The position numbers and the translations under genes were made by a program. DNA of 64,000 nt from NCBI RefSeq assembly GCF_016587415.1, contig NZ_BNJI01000001.1, positions 434,001 through 498,000 on the forward strand, in the 5' to 3' direction. The notes beneath the pieces were generated by a model. It saw only the letters and a program-made list of their open reading frames with translations. It searched no databases and was not told the origin of the DNA. Below are positions 37,850-46,388 of this stretch, piece by piece. This DNA comes from Ktedonobacter sp. SOSP1-85 (GTDB taxonomy: Bacteria > Chloroflexota > Ktedonobacteria > Ktedonobacterales > Ktedonobacteraceae). How positions within the stretch are numbered: the stretch's first letter is position 1; every line of letters begins with the position of its first letter.

Positions 37850-38062
37850 CATCGCGGGATTTGAGTTTGAGGTACTCAAGAGCCAAGAGCACGAACTCTA
37901 TCGTGCCTTGATCAGCTTTCAAGCGGCTGAGATAGATCGTTTCGGCAGATGGTAGGCTTTTCCTCTCTCCAATTGGGAGGCTTTTGTGAAATTGGTAGAC
38001 CTTTCAGCGGATGGTAGACTCTTCCATAAGAAGCTTCTGTACCATCGATCTGCTCTTATTGA
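37850..38062. other. Short intergenic with imperfect repeats
   Basis: Two partial direct repeats (GGATGGTAGACTCTTCC and GCAGATGGTAGGCTTTTCC like) near 37945 and 38011. No gene. Confidence 0.35.
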
Positions 38063-38185
38063 TGTAAATGTGGGAATTATGTGAACGGATTTTTGATAAA
38101 TCCGTGGCAGGCCTACTCCTCTCTTTGAAGCAAGAAACAGCCACAGAATAGTCCTGATATCGTTCACCCAATTCCCACATTTACA
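38063..38185. repeat. 123-bp inverted-repeat element, 25-bp arms
   Basis: TGTAAATGTGGGAATTATGTGAACG (arm 38063-38087, split here only for reading) is matched at 23 of 25 positions by the reverse complement of 38161-38185. The spacer has its own short hairpin (GGATTTTTGATAAATCC). It may be a MITE or a pair of IS ends; the complete IS next to it was inserted into the edge of its right arm. Confidence 0.6.
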
Positions 38186-38189
38186 AATG

Positions 38190-39654
38190 GGTTGTGCCCA
38201 AAACTGGGGGCTGTTGGCTACACAAATGCTCGATGAGATGGATGGCGCTGCCAATCGGCATTGAGAAAGTCGGTTCGCAACGCCACCAGTGCTGTGGCAT
38301 TGTCTCGTTTCCAGCGCATCCCTCGTCGTTTCATACGCCGATTGATGACCAGAGACACCGCTCGCTCAATAATCCCACTGCCCACCGGATAGCCTGCCTG
38401 TCTCCATGCTTCATACGAGCCGATCCACTCCCGTTGCTCCTGCAGATAGGTCACAGCGGCTTTCAAGGCCTTGCCTTCCCCTTTCTCTTGCCAACTCTGT
38501 AACCGCTTGACAGCTTGATCGACCTCGCCATGCCACAACCAGCTTTTGATCTCAGTGATCTGCTCGGTGAGCCAGGTCTCAGGATATTGCTGGTCGCGTT
38601 GGGTCTCTCGAATGGCTTTGCGCACCACGCGCCAGAGATGAAACCAATCCAGGATATGTGTCGCCTTGGCAAAGTGCTGCTTGGCTTCTTGCTTGATCCA
38701 CTGCGCCCCATCAGCTACCACCACGCTCTTGGCTTGATCCAGTCCCACCTCACGGGCCGCTGCCTCAGCCAATATCCCCAAGGCTTTGGAAGGGGCAAAG
38801 GTGGCCACGTAGCAGCGTTTCATCCAGCGAGCTCGCTGGTGAACTGGACCCAGTCGCTTTCCTTTCGCACTGCGCTTCGCCAGCTCATACCAGGTCAATT
38901 GCGAGGGATCAGGTTGCGCTTTGGGCTCTTGCACCTGCTTGTTGCAGGCAACCACAGCCACCTTGCCTTCCATGCCTCCCGCTTGCTCGCAACTGTGCGT
39001 CCAGCCCCCATCCATGCCCACCACGCCAGCTTCGCCCTTCCCTTCGTTGGGAGCTGCGTTCAGCACCTGCTCAGCATGCTGCTGCTGGACACAAGCTTGT
39101 TGCTCTCCTTGCTGCATCGTGAGCTGACGAAGTTCCTCGGCACTGATCTGAGCCCCACTCAAGCGTTCCAAGAGCTGAGTAGCATGCCGGTAAGGCCAGG
39201 AGCTTCCTGCAAGCACGGCTGCCTCTCGCAGGCCAGGGCTCACCTGCTGCCCACGCAGATCACGCAAGAGATGACGGGCTGGACACCAGCGATGCAAACA
39301 GTGCTGACAGCGGTAGCGTCGCAAGGCCAAGCGCACTCGGCCAAAGACCAGCAGCACCCTTCGACCAACGGTGCCTTCCACGCGCACATCGTCATTTTTA
39401 CATCGAGGACAGCGCCGCTGGCGCTGTTCCCACTGCCTGATAGCCTGTTGCAAGGCCCTACACATGCTTTGACGGCCCTGTGTCACAATGGCCTCTTCCA
39501 AATCAGCCAAACCTGTAGTTGCAGAAACTTCGAGCGTGAGCGATACTTGCACTTGCATGAGGGCATTCTCCTTTGGATCTTCAGATGTTGCGTTTCTGTT
39601 TCCAATACGGAGAAGTCCTCTTGTTTTCTTCAACCCCCTCTTTTGGGCACAACC
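38190..39654 (-). mobile_element. Complete ISKra4-like insertion sequence
   Basis: 1465 bp. Ends are GGTTGTGCCCAAAA (38190-38203) and the exact complement TTTTGGGCACAACC (39641-39654), with a further GGGGG/CCCCC match inside. TTACAAATG is found immediately outside both ends (38181-38189 and 39655-39663), a perfect 9-bp target duplication. One intact transposase fills the interior. This looks like a recent, possibly active insertion. Confidence 0.9.
38218..39558 (-). CDS. ISKra4-family transposase
   Basis: 446 residues. An N-terminal zinc-ribbon-like region (CPRCKNDDVRVEG ... RYRCQHC) is followed by a DDE-type core: GMDGGW for the first Asp, VVADGAQWI for the second, and YPVGSGIIERAVSLVINRRMKRRGMRW with the last Glu, which is the hallmark of the ISKra4 group. 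ATG 39558 has AAGGAG about 10 bp upstream and avoids the terminal repeat; the longer open frame to 39633 would begin within the IS end. No frameshift or stop. Confidence 0.85.
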   Translation of the reverse strand: MQVQVSLTLEVSATTGLADLEEAIVTQGRQSMCRALQQAIRQWEQRQRRCPRCKNDDVRVEGTVGRRVLLVFGRVRLALRRYRCQHCLHRWCPARHLLRDLRGQQVSPGLREAAVLAGSSWPYRHATQLLERLSGAQISAEELRQLTMQQGEQQACVQQQHAEQVLNAAPNEGKGEAGVVGMDGGWTHSCEQAGGMEGKVAVVACNKQVQEPKAQPDPSQLTWYELAKRSAKGKRLGPVHQRARWMKRCYVATFAPSKALGILAEAAAREVGLDQAKSVVVADGAQWIKQEAKQHFAKATHILDWFHLWRVVRKAIRETQRDQQYPETWLTEQITEIKSWLWHGEVDQAVKRLQSWQEKGEGKALKAAVTYLQEQREWIGSYEAWRQAGYPVGSGIIERAVSLVINRRMKRRGMRWKRDNATALVALRTDFLNADWQRHPSHRAFV

Positions 39655-39663
39655 TTACAAATG

Positions 39664-39923
39664 AGGACCCCTTCTAACCTCTTTGGCTGATACAAACGCA
39701 TTGTGACGCGATTTCTTTATCCGCAAAACCTTTTTCTGCTCACTCATATGGCAGGCTGTGCGTTCCAACGTAAGCGCGAAAAAATCAAAGTTTCTAAGGT
39801 AACCGCGAAAAAAGCACAAGGTCCTGCTCAGGCTCTCTACCGTAAACGCGAAATAGCTCCACCGACTTCATAATCCTGTTTTGCAGCAGGATCTCATTTG
39901 GTGATATAGACAAAAAGAAAGAG
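39664..39923. other. Intergenic, no gene seen
   Basis: Sequence between the IS and the hisI terminator. CGCGAAAAA-type direct repeats (near 39774, 39803 and 39847) are visible but no gene. Confidence 0.35.
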
Positions 39924-39959
39924 GGGGAGTACGGTGGATGACGACAACCCGTACTCCCC
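39924..39959 (-). terminator. Probable hisI terminator
   Basis: GGGGAGTACGG (39924-39934) and CCGTACTCCCC (39949-39959) form an 11-bp stem with a 14-nt loop. On the minus strand it is followed by CTCTTTCTTTTTG. It lies 120 bp after the hisI stop. Confidence 0.6.
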
Positions 39960-40080
39960 TCGGTATATACAGAGACAAAGTCCTACACAAGAACCTTGCC
40001 TAGTTTGTAGATAAGTTCCTTGAGTTCTTGCGCTAACAATTTCGGACTGTGTGTGTTTAGAGTAGCAACCATGCTTAGTG

Positions 40081-40533
40081 TCAAACTTGATGGTTTATGT
40101 CCATGGAAATATGCTCCTTGTCTTTTGCCTGTTCTTGCTTGACACCTACTGCATGTGTATAGACCTGTTGGGGATCAAAAATCCTTTCGGCGATGGTTAC
40201 ATAGCTATTATCATCTTCAAGACGCCGGTAGTAACAACTACGGTATCCCTCATGGCACGCGGCCTCTCCTTGCTGGATTACCCGTATCATAATGCTGTTC
40301 TCTTCGCAATTGACGAATATGCCTCGCACCTGTTGCGTGTGCCCCGATTGCTCGCCCTTGCGCCATATGGTGTTACGTGAGCGACTATAGAAGTGTGTGT
40401 AGCCACTCTCTCGTGTCCGCTCCAATGCGTTGTCGTTCATAAACGCAACCATCAGGACCTCGTTGGTGGCATCGTCTTGAATGACCACGGGAATCAATCC
40501 CTGCCGATCAAATTTCAGTGGTAGTTCGCTCAT
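40081..40533 (-). CDS. hisI: Phosphoribosyl-AMP cyclohydrolase
   Basis: 150 residues, opens the adenine ring of phosphoribosyl-AMP in histidine synthesis (third step), as a metal-dependent dimer. MVAFMNDNALERTRESGYTHFYSRSRNTIWRKGEQSGHTQ is the highly conserved core in segments; the Zn-binding Cys residues are in GEAACHEGYRSCYYR. Where many HisI proteins have DCDxD for the metal, this one has NCEEN, a variant I believe occurs in this phylum. There is no HisE fusion and no other his gene nearby. Divergent from the pseudokinase gene. Confidence 0.9.
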   Translation of the reverse strand: MSELPLKFDRQGLIPVVIQDDATNEVLMVAFMNDNALERTRESGYTHFYSRSRNTIWRKGEQSGHTQQVRGIFVNCEENSIMIRVIQQGEAACHEGYRSCYYRRLEDDNSYVTIAERIFDPQQVYTHAVGVKQEQAKDKEHISMDINHQV

Positions 40534-40905
40534 TACAGCCTCTCCTCCCGATTGCCTTGCTATCTATGCCAGTAGTATTGCCATCCGCTTTATATAGTAG
40601 CACAGACAGTGCTCTTCTTTACCAAGCAAACAAGCATGACTGACAATCGATACATTTTTTATTGTCAATGCATCATTCTTTAGTGAAGTAGCCCACTAGT
40701 ATTCAGTGAGCGCAAACATTGCCATATGCTAAAAAATCTATTATCATTCGTTCAAATGATGAATTGCCCGAATAGAGATTGGCAGTGTAGCACAAGCTAC
40801 ATACTCTTTATAAGAGCGTTACTCACTTTTATACACTTACCAATCGTCAAAGCGTGATAATCCTTATGCCAAAAATAATAGCGTAAATAGATGTGGGAGT
40901 TTTGC
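40534..40905. other. Divergent promoter region of hisI and the polysaccharide locus
   Basis: 372 bp, AT-rich, no gene. It must hold the promoters of hisI and of the gene block starting at 40906. I cannot single out -35/-10 boxes or a riboswitch with confidence. Confidence 0.4.
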
Positions 40906-43143
40906 ATGGTGGAAAGAGAAGAGCAAGCAGAAAATCCAGGTTATCAGAAAGGGCAACAGATCGGGCAGTACCAGGTGGTTGGCCAGCTTGATCAGGGGCG
41001 CTTTGCTGGTACCTTTTTAGGGCAACATATACATCACAAAAAGCAGTATGTGCTTGATATGCATACTCAGCCCCTGGCCGATGAGCTGAAAGAAGCCTTT
41101 CTTCAGCAGGCTCGTCATCTGGAGAAGTTGACGCATCCGCATATCCTCCAGGTACGCGATGCCGGGTTGGAGAATCGTATGCCCTTCCTGGTCGTCGAGT
41201 ACGTGCCACATATCACCCTGCGTCAGGTCTACCCCAAAGAGAAAGTTCAGCCTCTCGCGAAGTTTCTTACGTACTTGAAACAGATAGGTGAGGCTTTGCA
41301 ATATGCTCATGAGAAGGGTTATCTGCATAGGCAGCTCCGGCCAGAGAATCTTCTTCTCAACCGCAATAATCAGGTACTGGTCTATGATTTTGCCCTCGAT
41401 GCCCTGATCAAGAATCGTAAACGTGTCGGGCAACAGAATACCCAGCAAGCGCTTGATGCCATTCCCTATACCGCTCCAGAGCAAATTCAGGGGAAACCCT
41501 GTGCGGCGAGTGATCAATACTCCCTGGCAGTGATCGTCTATGAGTGGCTTGCTGGCAACCCGCCATTTCAGGGATCATATGTGGAGGTTGCCAATCAGCA
41601 TGTGCATACTCAACCACCCGCGCTTCGCTTAAAAGTGCCGGGTATTGCCAGCCAGGCTGAGAAAGTCATTATGCGTGCCCTGGCAAAGGAGCCTGCCCGC
41701 CGTCATTCCTCACTTCAAGCCTTTGTAAAGGCTCTGGAAGAGGCATATACCCAGAGCCAGGTCACAGCTAAGAAGATTTCTTCCTCAGAGGCTGAAGCCA
41801 GGCCGGTGCCTCAGCAGCAGATCGCAGAGACACCTACGCTGACGCTTGTTGAGTCGGTCTCGACATCTTCTTCGCCACAAGCACATACTAGTGCTACTAC
41901 TTCATCAGCAGTATCTTCCGTTGCCCAACTCTCACCTGTGCCGCCATTGCCCGCCACACCACCACCACCGGCGGCAGGCCAGACTCACAGCATTCATGGA
42001 GCGCTCCCACTCACACCGACAGAGCTGGCTCCCATTGATCCTCCAGTAGAGTATTCGCCAGCCAGGCGTGATGAGCCTGAGCCACTTACACGACGCGCGC
42101 TTATGACGGGTCTGCTTGGCCTGGCAGCGGCTGGCGGAGCTATCGGGACCTGGTATCTCATTACGCGTAAGAGTGGAAACGTCTCCCATAGCATAAACAC
42201 GACGAACACGACATCTCGCACGACACAGCCTCAGATCACAAGTGATGGAACGTTGATCTATCGCGCCCATCCCGCTCGTGTGAACTCTATTGCCTGGTCC
42301 CCTGATGGGAAGCTGATCGCTTCGGCAAGCGATGACCAGCTTATCCAGGTCTTTGATGCTGGGACTGGAGCAGTCAAGCGAACATACACAGGACATACAG
42401 GGGCCGTGACGAATGTTGCCTGGTCGCCCGATGGTACACGCTTAGCCTCAGCGAGCGAGGACCATACTGTTCAAGTCTGGGACACTGGCAATGGAGAGAA
42501 TCTCTCTACCTATCAGGGGCATTCTGGAATCGTGAATGCGCTCTCCTGGTCATCCGATGGTCAGCTTATTGCTTCTGCGAGCGAGGATAAATCGGTTCAA
42601 GTCTGGAATAGTGCTAGTGGTGGGCTGTTCCTCAATTATCAACAGCATAGCGCGGGTGTGCTCTCTGTCGCGTGGTCGCCCGATGGGCATAGCATCGCTT
42701 CAGGCTCCTGGGATGACACGCTACAAGATTGGGCGACCGTTCCCAGCGACGCCTTTGCGATAGGGCAGACCATCTTCAAGTATGGAGGCCATACCGCGGA
42801 GATTTATGCCGTTGCCTGGTCACCTGATGGTCAGCTTATCGCCTCTGGTGGTGGTGATCGAACCGTATTGATTGGGCGGGGGGTCGATGGTGTCACGAAA
42901 GTCAAATACTCTGGGCATAATGATGCCGTGCATGGGATCTCCTGGTCACCTGATGGCAAACTGATCGCCTCCTGTAGTGAAGATGGAACCGTTCAGGTTT
43001 GGAATGCCTCCAGTAAACAGGTACTCTACACCTATCGTGGGCACTCGCGTGGTGTCTACTCCGTTGCCTGGTCGCCCGATGGGAGGCGTATCGCCTCCTC
43101 CGGCGCAGATAATACCGTTCAGGTCTGGAAACCGAAGCGCTAG
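40906..43143 (+). CDS. Membrane pseudokinase with seven WD40 repeats
   Basis: 745 residues. Residues about 20-280 are a Hanks-type Ser/Thr kinase fold with intact APE (YTAPEQIQG) and helix F (SDQYSLAVIVYEWLAGNPPF), but catalysis looks lost: the beta-3 Lys position reads YVLDMHT, HRD is HRQ (HRQLRPEN, residues 141-148) and DFG is DFA (160-165). A Ser/Pro/Thr-rich linker leads to one membrane segment (GLLGLAAAGGAIGTWYLI, about 402-420). Outside, residues 450-745 make seven WD40 repeats, each with AWSPDG and ending in VQVW, enough for one closed propeller. ATG 40906 is preceded by GGGAG. First of five co-directional genes of the polysaccharide locus; likely a sensor or scaffold. Confidence 0.85.
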   Translation: MVEREEQAENPGYQKGQQIGQYQVVGQLDQGRFAGTFLGQHIHHKKQYVLDMHTQPLADELKEAFLQQARHLEKLTHPHILQVRDAGLENRMPFLVVEYVPHITLRQVYPKEKVQPLAKFLTYLKQIGEALQYAHEKGYLHRQLRPENLLLNRNNQVLVYDFALDALIKNRKRVGQQNTQQALDAIPYTAPEQIQGKPCAASDQYSLAVIVYEWLAGNPPFQGSYVEVANQHVHTQPPALRLKVPGIASQAEKVIMRALAKEPARRHSSLQAFVKALEEAYTQSQVTAKKISSSEAEARPVPQQQIAETPTLTLVESVSTSSSPQAHTSATTSSAVSSVAQLSPVPPLPATPPPPAAGQTHSIHGALPLTPTELAPIDPPVEYSPARRDEPEPLTRRALMTGLLGLAAAGGAIGTWYLITRKSGNVSHSINTTNTTSRTTQPQITSDGTLIYRAHPARVNSIAWSPDGKLIASASDDQLIQVFDAGTGAVKRTYTGHTGAVTNVAWSPDGTRLASASEDHTVQVWDTGNGENLSTYQGHSGIVNALSWSSDGQLIASASEDKSVQVWNSASGGLFLNYQQHSAGVLSVAWSPDGHSIASGSWDDTLQDWATVPSDAFAIGQTIFKYGGHTAEIYAVAWSPDGQLIASGGGDRTVLIGRGVDGVTKVKYSGHNDAVHGISWSPDGKLIASCSEDGTVQVWNASSKQVLYTYRGHSRGVYSVAWSPDGRRIASSGADNTVQVWKPKR

Positions 43144-43185
43144 CGAGCTTTGAACGTGTTTGAGAGCTTATTCAAGAGGTATTCC

Positions 43186-44958
43186 ATGTCTTCTCACGAG
43201 AATGCATTCAACTATCGTCCCTCTTTGCTTGAGGGCGTGTCATATATACATATTCAAAGGCATATTCCAGGGTATGTTCCTGGACGCGCGGTGTCTACTC
43301 ACAATGAGCAGACGACGGGGGAGTCCGCGCGCTTATCTGGGCCGGAGACGCCGTTACCTGCTGCGCTCTCTTCCTCACAGGGAAAGAGTTTCTCATCCAG
43401 TCCAGGGAATCGGCCTCCTCAGGCTCCCAGGGGCACCTTACGTCGGGTGGGGAAACGAAAGTATCTGCTCCCCCTCTTCCTGCTGGTAGTATTGATCTTA
43501 GGGTTGGTACAGGTGGCTTCGGCGATGACGCGTGCCAATATGCACCTGCTTGTGCGCATTGGCGATGTGCAAGAGTCCGACCTGGACCTGAATCAAAGCC
43601 TGCCAATTAGTCCATATCTCTTTGGCAGCAATGTCTTTCCTAAAGCGGGTAGTGACTCACAGGACCAGCAGGGGAGCGGCTTTATGCGTTACGATGCGGG
43701 TATTGTGGCGGGGTTACGCTCTGCCCGGATACGGCTCTTACGCTTTCCAGGAGGAGAGTGGGGTGAGGAACATACACTCTCTTCCTCTCAACTCGATGAT
43801 TTTAGCCAGCTCCTCCAGGTAACTGGTGCCGATGGTCTGATGCAGTCCCAACTTTCTAATCCTTCTCAGCAGGACACGCTTGCCACACGTGCCAGTAGAG
43901 CCGGTTTGCTTGTTGACTATATGAATAATCCAAAAAGTATTCAACGTGCCAGTGCCACCACTCCCTATCACCCTGTTAAATACTGGACGGTGGGCAATGA
44001 GCCGGATCGCCTGAAGAATCCAGATACAGGTGCAACCTTTACGGCTATCGAGTACGCTCAGGCCTTTATTCAGTATTCTATCGCGATGCACCAGAATGAT
44101 CCCACAATCAAGGTCTTCGGTCCTGAGATCAGTCAGTTCTATGGTGCCGGACTCGGCCCCTACGATAGTGCGCATAACCTCTGGATGGAGACCTTCCTTC
44201 AGATCGTCAGTCGTTATGAGCAGTCCCATCCTAACACGAAATATCACCTGCTCGATGGCGTCTCGTTTCACCGTTATCCACTTGATAACGCTAGCCAGGC
44301 CACCAATCTGCTCTTAAACAGCACCGGTGAGTGGAATGATCTCATCTCTTCCCTGCGCCAGAGCATACGCCAGGACTTTGGACGTGACCTCCCCGTCGCC
44401 GTGACGGAGGTGAATACAAACCCGAAGGGCGATGTTCCTCCACCCGACTATGCCGCCCTCTGGTGGGCCGATACACTGGGGAAGCTCATGAATCAACAGG
44501 TTGAATATGCGGCCTTCTTCTCTACCCAGGGCGTTGATGCCCCCTATCCTCTCTTTACCGCTAGAGATGGACAGCAGACCGTCATGCTGCGTATCATGCA
44601 GCTTTTCGCGCACCTGCAAGCAGACGATATCGCTACCTCTAGCGAGAACGACAGTGTGAGCCTATATGCGACTCAGGATGACGCCCACAATACGGTAAGC
44701 ATGCTCTTGATTAACAAGGAAATGAATACAGAAATTGTCCATGTGCGGCCCAATAGCGGTCTCCTCCCACTCAGTGCCTGGCATGCCCAGGATGTGACGC
44801 TGAAGGGGCATAGCCTGGTGCTCCTCACCCTACATCGCAATGGTACGAACGAGGCCTATACATTCTCGCCCGCGCAGGCAACATTCAGCGATCCCACGCC
44901 AGGCATCCGCCACACCATTTGTGGACAGCAATCTGAGGCACTCACTATCACCTGCTAA
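43186..44958 (+). CDS. Membrane-anchored clan GH-A glycoside hydrolase
   Basis: 590 residues. A 90-residue Ser/Pro-rich cytoplasmic tail precedes one membrane helix (about 91-113). The extracellular part is a (beta/alpha)8 glycosidase: YWTVGNEPD (269-273 region) supplies the acid/base Glu and VAVTEVNTNP (about residue 407) the nucleophile Glu, as in GH39/GH44/GH51-like enzymes; the exact family is not certain. The last 90 residues form a beta-sandwich typical of these families. I start at ATG 43186 with AAGAGG upstream; a TTG at 43150 would give 12 more residues. It follows the pseudokinase by 42 bp and may trim the polymer made by the next genes. Confidence 0.75.
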   Translation: MSSHENAFNYRPSLLEGVSYIHIQRHIPGYVPGRAVSTHNEQTTGESARLSGPETPLPAALSSSQGKSFSSSPGNRPPQAPRGTLRRVGKRKYLLPLFLLVVLILGLVQVASAMTRANMHLLVRIGDVQESDLDLNQSLPISPYLFGSNVFPKAGSDSQDQQGSGFMRYDAGIVAGLRSARIRLLRFPGGEWGEEHTLSSSQLDDFSQLLQVTGADGLMQSQLSNPSQQDTLATRASRAGLLVDYMNNPKSIQRASATTPYHPVKYWTVGNEPDRLKNPDTGATFTAIEYAQAFIQYSIAMHQNDPTIKVFGPEISQFYGAGLGPYDSAHNLWMETFLQIVSRYEQSHPNTKYHLLDGVSFHRYPLDNASQATNLLLNSTGEWNDLISSLRQSIRQDFGRDLPVAVTEVNTNPKGDVPPPDYAALWWADTLGKLMNQQVEYAAFFSTQGVDAPYPLFTARDGQQTVMLRIMQLFAHLQADDIATSSENDSVSLYATQDDAHNTVSMLLINKEMNTEIVHVRPNSGLLPLSAWHAQDVTLKGHSLVLLTLHRNGTNEAYTFSPAQATFSDPTPGIRHTICGQQSEALTITC

Positions 44959-45051
44959 ATACGAAATTCTCGAATATGATGTATCTGGTCGTTTTCCAAT
45001 ATGATGTGGCGAATGCACCAAACATACATGCGGAGAAATAGAAGGTAATAT

Positions 45052-46335
45052 ATGCTCTGGACCATTTTTATCACATGCCTGGAGGCGCTTTATATGCTTA
45101 TTATCGCGCTGATGACGCTCCAGGCCATCTTTAATATTCGCCTGCGCCTCTTCATCTGGGAGGAGCCAGAGCAAGCCCTGCTCAATAGCGCGCCCACGGT
45201 CTATCGACAACCCCAGCTCTCCTTTACCATTCTCCTGCCGGCGCGCCACGAGGAGGAGGTCTATCGCGATACTATTCAGAAGGTCTATGATCTCAATTAT
45301 CCCCGCAAACTGGTGCAGATCATGGCCATCTGCCGCGAGGACGATACCGGGACCATCGCCGAGGCCCGCGCCAAAATTAATGAGTTGCGCGACCCCAATG
45401 TCCAGTTGGTCATCTTTAACGACAAACCCATCAATAAGCCGCATGGTCTGAACCTGGCCTTACAGGTCTCCAAAGGCGATATCGTGACCATCTTTGATGC
45501 CGAAGACGAGCCTCATCCCGATATCCTCCAGGTCATTAATACGACCTACTTAAATGAGCAGGTCGACGTAGTACAAAGCGGCGTGCAGCTTATGAATCAT
45601 AATACCAAGTGGTTCTGTTTTCTAAATGTCCTGGAGTACTTCTTCTGGTTTAAGTCCTCGCTGCACTTCTTCGCCAGCGTTGGCATGACCCCTCTGGGAG
45701 GCAATACAGTCTTCGTACGCCGCAACCTGATGCAACGCCTCGGTGGCTGGGACGAGAACTGCCTGACCGAGGATGCGGACCTGGGCATCCGCCTCTGCCT
45801 CTCGGGAGCACGCGTGCGTATCATCTATGATGATGAGTTTGTCACAAAAGAGGAGACGCCTCACACGATTGAGCAATTTATCAAGCAGCGCACCCGTTGG
45901 AACCAGGGCTTTATCCAGATTCTCTTCCGCGGGCGCTGGCTCAAACTCCCAAACCTCTCACAGCGCCTGCTCGCGCTCTATGTGCTGATCCTACCCGAGG
46001 TCCAGGCCTTCTTTACGCTGATGATTCCCGTCTCTATTGTGATGTTTTTCTTCGTTAAGCTGCCCGTGTGGATGGCCATGTTTACCTTCATGCCCTTCTA
46101 CTGCTTTATCCTGGCCATGTTTATCGACCTGGCTGGTCTGCACGAGTTTGTGAAGGTACATAATCGCCAGTGGAGTTGGCGCGAGGCTGGCATGCTCCTG
46201 ATAGCCTTTATGCCTTACCAGATCTTACTGGGTATTGGCGCTATCCGCGCCGTCTATCGCTTTCTCAAAGGCGCCTCCAACTGGGAGAAAACCGCTCACA
46301 TCGGACAACATCGCGGCAACGTCGCTAAAGGCTGA
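45052..46335 (+). CDS. Processive GT2 glycosyltransferase (polysaccharide synthase)
   Basis: 427 residues, inner-membrane synthase of the cellulose/hyaluronan synthase type. One N-terminal helix precedes the GT-A domain: FTILLPARHEEE, substrate-binding DAEDEP (149-154), TEDADLG (about 239-245) and QRTRWNQG (279-286), the D,D,D,QxxRW set of processive enzymes. Three or four membrane helices follow (about 305-415) to form the export channel. No PilZ domain, so no direct c-di-GMP control is predicted. Lies 93 bp after the glycosidase and 53 bp before the GT39 gene. The polymer could be a beta-glucan or mannan; sequence alone does not say. Confidence 0.85.
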   Translation: MLWTIFITCLEALYMLIIALMTLQAIFNIRLRLFIWEEPEQALLNSAPTVYRQPQLSFTILLPARHEEEVYRDTIQKVYDLNYPRKLVQIMAICREDDTGTIAEARAKINELRDPNVQLVIFNDKPINKPHGLNLALQVSKGDIVTIFDAEDEPHPDILQVINTTYLNEQVDVVQSGVQLMNHNTKWFCFLNVLEYFFWFKSSLHFFASVGMTPLGGNTVFVRRNLMQRLGGWDENCLTEDADLGIRLCLSGARVRIIYDDEFVTKEETPHTIEQFIKQRTRWNQGFIQILFRGRWLKLPNLSQRLLALYVLILPEVQAFFTLMIPVSIVMFFFVKLPVWMAMFTFMPFYCFILAMFIDLAGLHEFVKVHNRQWSWREAGMLLIAFMPYQILLGIGAIRAVYRFLKGASNWEKTAHIGQHRGNVAKG

Positions 46336-46388
46336 GAGACAACGCCATTCTTCCTAATTCAACAAATCCAATAGAAGAGAGATAGAGT

